A stretch of 64,000 bases of DNA from contig CAYRIO010000012.1 of the NCBI GenBank assembly GCA_964424355.1, positions 16,447-80,446 on the forward strand, read 5' to 3'. The first letter of the stretch is position 1; each line of letters starts with the position of its first letter. The DNA comes from CAZEHS01 sp964424355 (GTDB taxonomy: Bacteria; Bacillota; Clostridia; Peptostreptococcales; Acidaminobacteraceae). A model generated the notes under the pieces. It made no database searches. It was not told the DNA's origin and saw only the letters and a list, made by a program, of their open reading frames with translations. Shown piece after piece: positions 58,329 to 64,000 of the stretch. The position numbers and the translations under genes are program-made.

Positions 58329-60407
58329 TCATTCCTCCTGTGAAGGTGCTGCGATGTCAGGATACTGGATCCGTTCATGATACACACCGGCTAGAATCGT
58401 TTCAAAACGATCCGCAATCGTTGTCAGATCCGCAAACGTCAAAGGACTCAGGGACAGCTGACCCGTTGTCTGTTTTTCTTCAAACACCTTGGCAATCATG
58501 GATTTCACTGTTTCAGTCTTGATATCCGATAAGCTGCGGACAGCCGCTTCCACGGAGTCGGCCAGCATGATGATGGCTGATTCCCGTGTACGGGGCGTTT
58601 TTCCGCCATAGGAATACTTTTCAGTATCCAGGGAAACAGGCGGTGTCTCTTGGGAAGCTTTATGGTAGAAGTAGCGGATCAACGTGGTCCCATGATGCTG
58701 TTCAATGATATCCTTTATCTCTTTAGGCAAGCGGTATTCCACGGCCAGTTTCAGCCCGATCTCCACATGCTCGCGGATCACCTTGGCACTGATTTCCGGG
58801 GGCAGGGTATCATGGGGGTTATATCCCCCCATCTGGTTCTCCACAAAGTAATGCGGCATTTGAACCTTCCCCACATCGTGGTAAAACGAACCGACCCGTG
58901 CCAAAAGGGCATTGGCACCGATCGCGTGGGCAGCGGATTCGCTGAGGTTCCCCACGAGGATGCTGTGATGGTAAGTTCCCGGTGCCTCCAGCAACAGTTT
59001 TTTCAAGAGCGGATGGCTCGGATTGGAGAGTTCCAGCAGGGTAATGGGGGTCAGTATCTTGAAACCCATCTCCCATACCGGCATGGAGCCCAGCAACAGG
59101 ACCGAACTGAGAATTCCAGCTATGCCGATACAAATTCCCCGATACAGCAGGTCCTGCAAGCCATCACCGGAAACAAGCCCCATCCCCACAATCACCAGCA
59201 CCCCCACCAAGGCTCCCGTAAGTCCTGCAAGGAACAGCGAGCTTCTCTGTTCTGCCCGCCGGACACTGATGGCAGAAGAAAATCCGGAAAACCAAAAAAC
59301 AATGATCAGGCTGGGATCCACCTTGAAGAAGGCACTGATCAGCAGACACAGGAACGTATTGAGAATTGCCGCCGTTCTATAATCCAGAAAAAGCGTCACC
59401 AGCATCGGAAAGAAACCAAAGGGATAGAGCCATGGGGATACGCCCTTTACCAGCAGTGCCAGCCCCAGCATGGACACCATCAGAATCCCCACCAGATAAA
59501 TCATTCGGGGTTCCCGCAAGGAGCCTCCCTGTGTATAGAAGTAGGCTGTCAGATAGATCACGGTCATAAAAATCATCAGAGATGCACCCATGAACTGCAG
59601 GCTGCGCTCCCTCGACTCCTGCACCAGCATCCCCGCTTCTTTCAACAGTTTGATATGAGAGGCATCGAGCAGGGTTCCTGCGGATGCGATGACCGTCCCT
59701 TTAGCTATCATCATCGGTTCCACGGCACTGCGCGCATCATCCCTGCGCAGCTCCGTCACCTTCTGGTCCACGAAGCGGTTAGCCCTCAAAAGGCCCGCCG
59801 CGGCTTTTCCGCCAAACGAACGGATGGGCTCCCGATATTCCCGCAGTGTCTTCACCGTCTGCGAAAGCTTTGTGCGTTCACCCTCCAGCTGGCTTGTCGT
59901 GACGCCGTTCCCCAGGCTTTGACTCAGCAGATCCAAGACATCCTGTTGAAGCGATGCCAGGACCTTCTTGTCGGTTTCTACCAGAGCGGCTGCTTCGCTT
60001 CGCTCCAGCTGAATACCGGCGGGCAGCAGTGTTGCCAGCAGCTTGTCCGCTGACAGGTCCGGATCCTCCGGAAAAGCCTCTATCGCCTGATTCACCGCAT
60101 CAAATGTCCGGTCCAGATCCTTTTTTACCTCGATCAGAATCACCGGCTCCACATACTCCACGGGCAAAACCGCCTTGGCAGCATGATTCTGAAGCTTTTC
60201 GGTACTCTCGGCATCCACGATGTCCCGAGCCGCCACCAGATTCTCCGTGGTGATTTCCCCCGCATGATAGCGATGTTTTCCTTGATCCAGATTCAGAGAG
60301 AACAGGGCCAATGCACAGCCGCTGCAGACCAGCATGAAAAAGATCACTTGGATCCGTAATGAAAAGAATTTCCTTGCACCACCGGAGTTCCAATTGTACT
60401 TGCGCAT
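58329..60407 (-). CDS. pgpH: 7TM-HD family phosphodiesterase (PgpH-like)
   Basis: The 692-residue membrane protein has a first membrane segment near 15-35, an extracytoplasmic 7TMR-HDED region (about 40-270), seven membrane helices (about 280-470), and a cytoplasmic HD domain with SFYHDVGKVQMPHYF near 505. In Listeria and relatives PgpH degrades c-di-AMP to pApA, controlling osmolyte and wall balance. ATG at 60407 follows AAGGTAAGGCG; the frame is open to 60503 but that part overlaps phoH. Second gene of the series. Confidence 0.93.
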   Translation of the reverse strand: MRKYNWNSGGARKFFSLRIQVIFFMLVCSGCALALFSLNLDQGKHRYHAGEITTENLVAARDIVDAESTEKLQNHAAKAVLPVEYVEPVILIEVKKDLDRTFDAVNQAIEAFPEDPDLSADKLLATLLPAGIQLERSEAAALVETDKKVLASLQQDVLDLLSQSLGNGVTTSQLEGERTKLSQTVKTLREYREPIRSFGGKAAAGLLRANRFVDQKVTELRRDDARSAVEPMMIAKGTVIASAGTLLDASHIKLLKEAGMLVQESRERSLQFMGASLMIFMTVIYLTAYFYTQGGSLREPRMIYLVGILMVSMLGLALLVKGVSPWLYPFGFFPMLVTLFLDYRTAAILNTFLCLLISAFFKVDPSLIIVFWFSGFSSAISVRRAEQRSSLFLAGLTGALVGVLVIVGMGLVSGDGLQDLLYRGICIGIAGILSSVLLLGSMPVWEMGFKILTPITLLELSNPSHPLLKKLLLEAPGTYHHSILVGNLSESAAHAIGANALLARVGSFYHDVGKVQMPHYFVENQMGGYNPHDTLPPEISAKVIREHVEIGLKLAVEYRLPKEIKDIIEQHHGTTLIRYFYHKASQETPPVSLDTEKYSYGGKTPRTRESAIIMLADSVEAAVRSLSDIKTETVKSMIAKVFEEKQTTGQLSLSPLTFADLTTIADRFETILAGVYHERIQYPDIAAPSQEE

Positions 60408-60411
60408 CGCC

Positions 60412-61401
60412 TTACCTTCTCTGTGTGACTTCGGGTTTTGATTTCTTTTCATAAGATTCGTATGCTGTGATGATCCGTCGGACCAGCTGGTGGCGCACCA
60501 CATCTTTTTCCGTCAGTGCGATAAAACCGATTTCAGGGATATCCGCCAGCACTGCCAGGGCATTCACCAAACCGCTTTTTTTGCCGTCGGGCAAGTCCTG
60601 CTGTGTAATGTCACCATTCACAACCACCTTAGACCCATATCCAAAACGTGTCAGAAACATTTTCATCTGATTGACGGTGGTATTCTGGGCTTCATCTAGG
60701 ATGATGAAGGCATTATCCAGTGTTCGCCCCCGCATATATGCCAAAGGAGCCACTTCGATAAGGCCCTTTTCCTTGTACATCAGATAGGTGTCGACACCCA
60801 GTATTTCGTGGAGCGCATCATACAGCGGACGCAGATACGGATCCACCTTGCTCTGCAGATCCCCTGGCAGGAAACCGAGATTTTCTCCCGCCTCAACAGC
60901 CGGCCGGGTAATGATGATCCGGCTTACCTCTTGATTTTTAAAAGCCCGGACCGCCATGGCCACCGCAAGGAAGGTCTTCCCTGTTCCGGCCGGCCCAATT
61001 CCGAAGGTGACGTCCTTTTTCAGGATGGATTGGTAGTAGATCTGCTGCCCTGTTGTCTTGGGCTTAATCAGTCGCCCCTTGTTGGTGACGCAGATGACTT
61101 GGTCCAGAAGCTCCAGGAGCTTGCCGGTTTTTTTCTCCAGACCCAGTTGAATGGCATAATCCACTTTCTGCTCATCCAGCTTTTCTCCAGAACGCAGCAG
61201 CAGGATCAGGTCCCCCAAAAGCCTTTCAACCGCCTCCGCCTTTTCAAGGGGGCCCACGATGCTGATCTCCCCATCACGGGAATTGATCTGCACCCCAAAA
61301 GCCTCTTCAATTTTCCGGACATGGGCATCCAGATTTCCGAAAAGACTTCTGAGTACCGACAGGTTATCTATTTCTATCCGTTTTACCGTCTGTGTCGTCA
61401 A
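60412..61401 (-). CDS. phoH: PhoH-family ATPase (YbeZ)
   Basis: The 329-residue protein has an N-terminal KH-like region and the PhoH P-loop GPAGTGKTFLAVAMAV near 137. Walker B IILDEAQNTT is near 235. PhoH/YbeZ is an RNA-linked ATPase acting with YbeY in RNA metabolism. I place the start at TTG 61401 because GGGAGG stands six bases before it; the TTG two codons earlier (61407) touches the ribosome site. First gene of the long phoH-DUF4342 series. Confidence 0.94.
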   Translation of the reverse strand: MTTQTVKRIEIDNLSVLRSLFGNLDAHVRKIEEAFGVQINSRDGEISIVGPLEKAEAVERLLGDLILLLRSGEKLDEQKVDYAIQLGLEKKTGKLLELLDQVICVTNKGRLIKPKTTGQQIYYQSILKKDVTFGIGPAGTGKTFLAVAMAVRAFKNQEVSRIIITRPAVEAGENLGFLPGDLQSKVDPYLRPLYDALHEILGVDTYLMYKEKGLIEVAPLAYMRGRTLDNAFIILDEAQNTTVNQMKMFLTRFGYGSKVVVNGDITQQDLPDGKKSGLVNALAVLADIPEIGFIALTEKDVVRHQLVRRIITAYESYEKKSKPEVTQRR

Positions 61402-61501
61402 AGCCAACCTCCCATTACTCTGCCTATTGAATCAGGAAGAATTCTGTTCCTCTATTTTATCACAGTTGGGAGGAATGGCTTACATTAATCCTTATGAAAA
61501 C

Positions 61502-61531
61502 AAAAAGCTGTCCGGATATACCGGACAGCTT
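61502..61531 (-). terminator. Terminator of the rpsU-yqeY operon
   Basis: On the minus strand AAGCTGTCCGG and CCGGACAGCTT pair perfectly around a five-base loop and are followed by TTTG. It is 13 bases after the yqeY stop. Confidence 0.88.
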
Positions 61532-61543
61532 GGGTGCTGTGTG

Positions 61544-61987
61544 CTAGGACAGAAGCGATTTGACCATATCGGATATAGCCTTGCCATCCGCCCGCCCAAT
61601 CACTTGGGGCATGACAGCTGATACGACCTTACCCATTTCCTTGACGGATGTAGCTCCTGTTTCCTGAACCGCTTTCAGAATGATTGCTTTCAATTCTTCT
61701 GCGCTCAGGGGTTCCGGCAAATACGCAGAAAGGATTTTGATCTCCTCCCGTGCTTCCTCTGCCAGATCAGCTCGGCCACCTTTTTCAAATTCCTCAATGG
61801 CGCCTTTTTTCTGTTTGATCTGTTTGGCAATGATTTCAATGATACCGCTGTCTTCCATCTCAATCCGTTGATCCACTTCAATCTGCTTTACAGCAGCCCG
61901 GGTCATCGTAATCGTATTTTTCAACATGGTATTCTTTTCCTTCATGGCCTGTTTCAAATCAGCCATGAAACGGTCCTTGAGGGACAT
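61544..61987 (-). CDS. yqeY: GatB/YqeY domain protein
   Basis: The 147-residue protein is a stand-alone GatB/YqeY tail-type domain: LKDRFMADLKQAMKEKNTML, then IKILSAYLPEPLSAEELKAI and GKVVSAVMPQVIGRADGKAI. It resembles the tRNA-binding tail of the GatB amidotransferase subunit, but its own role is not known. It follows rpsU by 27 bases, the usual pairing in Firmicutes. ATG at 61987 follows GAGGTGAACCG. Confidence 0.95.
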   Translation of the reverse strand: MSLKDRFMADLKQAMKEKNTMLKNTITMTRAAVKQIEVDQRIEMEDSGIIEIIAKQIKQKKGAIEEFEKGGRADLAEEAREEIKILSAYLPEPLSAEELKAIILKAVQETGATSVKEMGKVVSAVMPQVIGRADGKAISDMVKSLLS

Positions 61988-62014
61988 CGGTTCACCTCTT
62001 CAAGCTTTGGCTTT

Positions 62015-62197
62015 CTAGAACTTCTTAGTGCGCTTTCTGCGAGCAGCTTCGGATTTTTTCTTCCGCTTTACGCTTGGCTTTTCGTAGTGTTCACGCTTTC
62101 TGATTTCAGCGAGAACGCCTGCGCGAGAAGTTTCCCTCTTGAATCGGCGAAGAGCGCTGTCAATGGATTCGTTTTCTCCCACTTTAATCCCAGACAT
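62015..62197 (-). CDS. rpsU: Ribosomal protein S21
   Basis: The 60-residue basic protein has the S21 pattern: GENESIDSALRRFKRETSRA, EIRKREHYEKPSVKRKKK and a lysine/arginine-rich tail. It binds the 30S platform near the anti-Shine-Dalgarno region. ATG at 62197 follows GGAGGGAGGGGAACTG, a very strong site. First gene of the rpsU-yqeY pair. Confidence 0.97.
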   Translation of the reverse strand: MSGIKVGENESIDSALRRFKRETSRAGVLAEIRKREHYEKPSVKRKKKSEAARRKRTKKF

Positions 62198-62284
62198 TCA
62201 GTTCCCCTCCCTCCGTGTTATGATGCACTCTGGTAATAGCACAATTACTCTATTCACAGAGGAGAATAGCTACAGTACCCTGAT

Positions 62285-62313
62285 ATTATAACGTATATAA
62301 AAATAGTTTGCAA
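62285..62313 (-). promoter_or_regulatory. rpsU promoter
   Basis: On the minus strand TTGCAA (62308-62313) and the perfect -10 TATAAT (62285-62290) are 17 bases apart. This strong promoter is 88 bases upstream of rpsU. Confidence 0.88.
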
Positions 62314-62318
62314 GCCTT

Positions 62319-62660
62319 TTAACCGGGAGGCCACTGCATAGATCTTCCGCCTACAAGATGGAAATGAAGATGCCCTACAGTCTGCCCTGCCTCTGCCCCG
62401 CAGTTGGACACCAACCGGTACCCTTCCGGGACGCCGCAGGCTTCCGCGATGGTTTTAACCGTGTTCAGCAAATGGCCGACAACAGGGATGTACTCCGGTG
62501 TCATGGCATTGAGTGAATCCAGATGAACTTTGGGAATGATCAGCACATGAACCGGCGCCACAGGATTAAGATCCCTGAATGCCAAAAGATGCTCATCCTC
62601 ATATACCACCGTGGACGGGATCTCTTTTCTACCAATCTTGCAAAAAATGCAGTTTTCCAT
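62319..62660 (-). CDS. hinT: HIT-family nucleotide hydrolase (HinT-like)
   Basis: This 113-residue protein is the housekeeping HIT type: NCIFCKIGRKEIPSTVVYED at the start, LNPVAPVHVLIIPKVHLDSL and the triad GHLHFHLVGG near 97-106. It hydrolyses adenosine 5'-phosphoramidates and similar compounds. ATG at 62660 follows GGGGGAGCCTATTC. It lies 18 bases after mtaB and should be in the same transcript. It is clearly a different branch from the HIT gene at 18.7-19.0 kb. Confidence 0.92.
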   Translation of the reverse strand: MENCIFCKIGRKEIPSTVVYEDEHLLAFRDLNPVAPVHVLIIPKVHLDSLNAMTPEYIPVVGHLLNTVKTIAEACGVPEGYRLVSNCGAEAGQTVGHLHFHLVGGRSMQWPPG

Positions 62661-62678
62661 GAATAGGCTCCCCCTTAT

Positions 62679-63980
62679 CTATTTTACCCAGCGGACACCG
62701 GTCAAGGCATCCCCCGTTGTTCCCAAAATCATAACCTCCAGCTCTGAACCCATTTCGACGGCACTGTCCTGAAGAATAACTTTCAGATAGTTATCCGTAA
62801 GCCCCTCCGAACGCTGATCTTTTTCGGAAACGCCCTCGATGATCACCCGCATCCTGTGGCCTATGAAACGGTTCAGGTACTGCGATGCCTTCGCATCAGA
62901 GACAGCAATCAGTTTTTCGACCCTGGCCTGTCGGATCTCCGGAGGCACCTGATGGGGCATGTCGGCTGCCGGCGTCCCTTCTCGGGTGGAATAATTGAAT
63001 ACATGGACTTGTGCAAAGCCTACTTCAGCCACAAAAGCGCAGGTCGTTTCAAATTCTGAATCGGTTTCGCCCGGGAACCCGGCAATGATATCCGTTGTAA
63101 GGGCCGCCAAGGGCCAATAGGTGCGAATGCGATCAACCGCTTCCTGATACTGGGCTGCGGTATATTTCCTATTCATCCGTTGAAGCACCGTATCGGAGCC
63201 GCTTTGCAGGGATAGATGAAAATGCGGGCAGACCTTGGGTTCCTTAGAAAGTTCCCGTACAAAGGACTCTGTCATCAAGGTTGGTTCCAGTGAACTGAGC
63301 CTTATCCGCCGAATGCCCTCCAGGGCTCCGATCCTGTGAATCAGTTCCAGAAGTGTGGCATCCTTCAGATCCTTGCCATAGGAAGCTACGTGGATGCCCG
63401 TAAGAACGACTTCCGCAAAGCCCTTATCCGCCAAACGGCCCACTTCTTCCAAAACCCTGTCAGCTTCCCGGCTTCGAACCGGCCCTCGGGCATAGGGAAT
63501 GATGCAGTAAGAGCAGTAACGGTCGCAACCGTCCTGTATTTTAACGAATGCCCGGGTACGGCCTTCAATACGGTCCACAGTCATTTCTTCGAATTCACGG
63601 ATTTTACCGATGTCCGTCACTATTTCCCGATGATCATCGGGCCCCAAGTTCTCCAGGTGGTCCAGAATCTTACTGCGCTGATGGGTTCCCATCACCAGAT
63701 TGACCCCTTCCACCGCCATGACTTCTGCCGGCGCAATCTGCGAGTAACAGCCGACAACCGCGATGACCGCTTCCGGGTTCTGACGTTTGAAGCGGCGGAT
63801 GACCTGCCGGCTTTTTTTATCGCTCATCCCTGTAACCGTGCAGGTATTGATGACATAAACGTCCGCCGGAGAATCAGAATCCACCACTTCATCACCGCGA
63901 TTTACAAAGAGCTCCCGCATGGCTTCTGTTTCATATTGATTGACCTTGCAGCCCAAGGTATAAAAGGCCACTTTTCTCAA
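62679..63980 (-). CDS. mtaB: tRNA t6A37 methylthiotransferase MtaB
   Basis: The 433-residue radical SAM enzyme adds a methylthio group to t6A37 of tRNAs. The N-terminal UPF0004 domain has LGCKVNQYETEAM and INTCTVTGMSDKKSRQ. The radical SAM cluster motif CDRYCSYCIIPYARGPVRSR lies near 150, and a TRAM domain forms the C-terminus. The QYETEAM form of the first motif separates MtaB from MiaB and RimO. The start is TTG at 63980, eight bases after GGAGGA. The start of the transcript lies outside the window. Confidence 0.95.
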   Translation of the reverse strand: MRKVAFYTLGCKVNQYETEAMRELFVNRGDEVVDSDSPADVYVINTCTVTGMSDKKSRQVIRRFKRQNPEAVIAVVGCYSQIAPAEVMAVEGVNLVMGTHQRSKILDHLENLGPDDHREIVTDIGKIREFEEMTVDRIEGRTRAFVKIQDGCDRYCSYCIIPYARGPVRSREADRVLEEVGRLADKGFAEVVLTGIHVASYGKDLKDATLLELIHRIGALEGIRRIRLSSLEPTLMTESFVRELSKEPKVCPHFHLSLQSGSDTVLQRMNRKYTAAQYQEAVDRIRTYWPLAALTTDIIAGFPGETDSEFETTCAFVAEVGFAQVHVFNYSTREGTPAADMPHQVPPEIRQARVEKLIAVSDAKASQYLNRFIGHRMRVIIEGVSEKDQRSEGLTDNYLKVILQDSAVEMGSELEVMILGTTGDALTGVRWVK

Positions 63981-64000
63981 GGATTCATTCCTCCCATATC

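Noticed and set aside
58650..60053. 467-residue open frame opposite pgpH
   Set aside because: Gln/His-rich translation typical of an antisense shadow; the minus-strand frame has clear HD and membrane domains.

Overview
The window looks like part of a chromosome from an anaerobic, fermentative Firmicute of class Clostridia. The signs are a one-chain pyruvate:ferredoxin oxidoreductase, a 4-hydroxybutyryl-CoA dehydratase very like that of aminobutyrate fermenters, pyruvate carboxylase, two sigma-54 activators, a glycyl T-box leader, an S-layer-homology protein, strong AGGAGG ribosome binding sites, several TTG starts and a moderate GC content. I cannot fix the genus from sequence alone.

Layout. 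1-6.1 kb: an aminotransferase cut by the window edge lies downstream of nifJ. A -24/-12 promoter drives nifJ, and a sigma-54 activator gene is divergent from it. 6.1-24 kb is an accessory region of small independent units: AHSA1 and VOC proteins, a MORN lipoprotein, a DUF4143 ATPase, acetyltransferases, DinD and an MBL-fold hydrolase. A dispersed REP-like hairpin repeat is scattered through its first 8 kb. At 14.1-19.0 kb is a tight four-gene operon: HIT hydrolase, HNH nuclease with a probable sulfur-binding domain, Nudix hydrolase, and a PLD-nuclease/SF2-helicase/DUF3427 protein. An IS3 transposase scrap sits at its end. This operon is the best candidate for an undescribed, probably defensive, system. 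22.8-23.9 kb: a 29-residue peptide gene directly precedes a ureohydrolase.

24-40.5 kb is rich in signalling and carbon metabolism: a two-sensor diguanylate cyclase, two hybrid histidine kinases in tandem, an unrecognised 163-residue protein, a DODA-type dioxygenase, abfD with a near-perfect sigma-54 promoter and a CBS-PAS sigma-54 activator just upstream, an SLH protein and a TPR-adenylate cyclase. 40.6-44.1 kb is pyruvate carboxylase. 44.4-51.6 kb holds YciI, a DUF362 ferredoxin protein and a ribose operon (rbsB-A-C-R-K) headed by a perfect 31-bp LacI-type operator.

51.8-64 kb is conserved housekeeping: T-box-controlled glyS, then DUF4342-recO-era-cdd-DUF3048-dgkA/PAP2-ybeY-pgpH-phoH, then yqeY-rpsU, a hinT-like gene and mtaB, nearly all on the minus strand.

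Together, the two sigma-54 units point to control of pyruvate and 4-hydroxybutyrate fermentation by dedicated activators that read metabolite or energy state. The 14-19 kb operon is a separate nucleic-acid-directed cassette. No tRNA, rRNA, CRISPR array or complete insertion sequence was seen.
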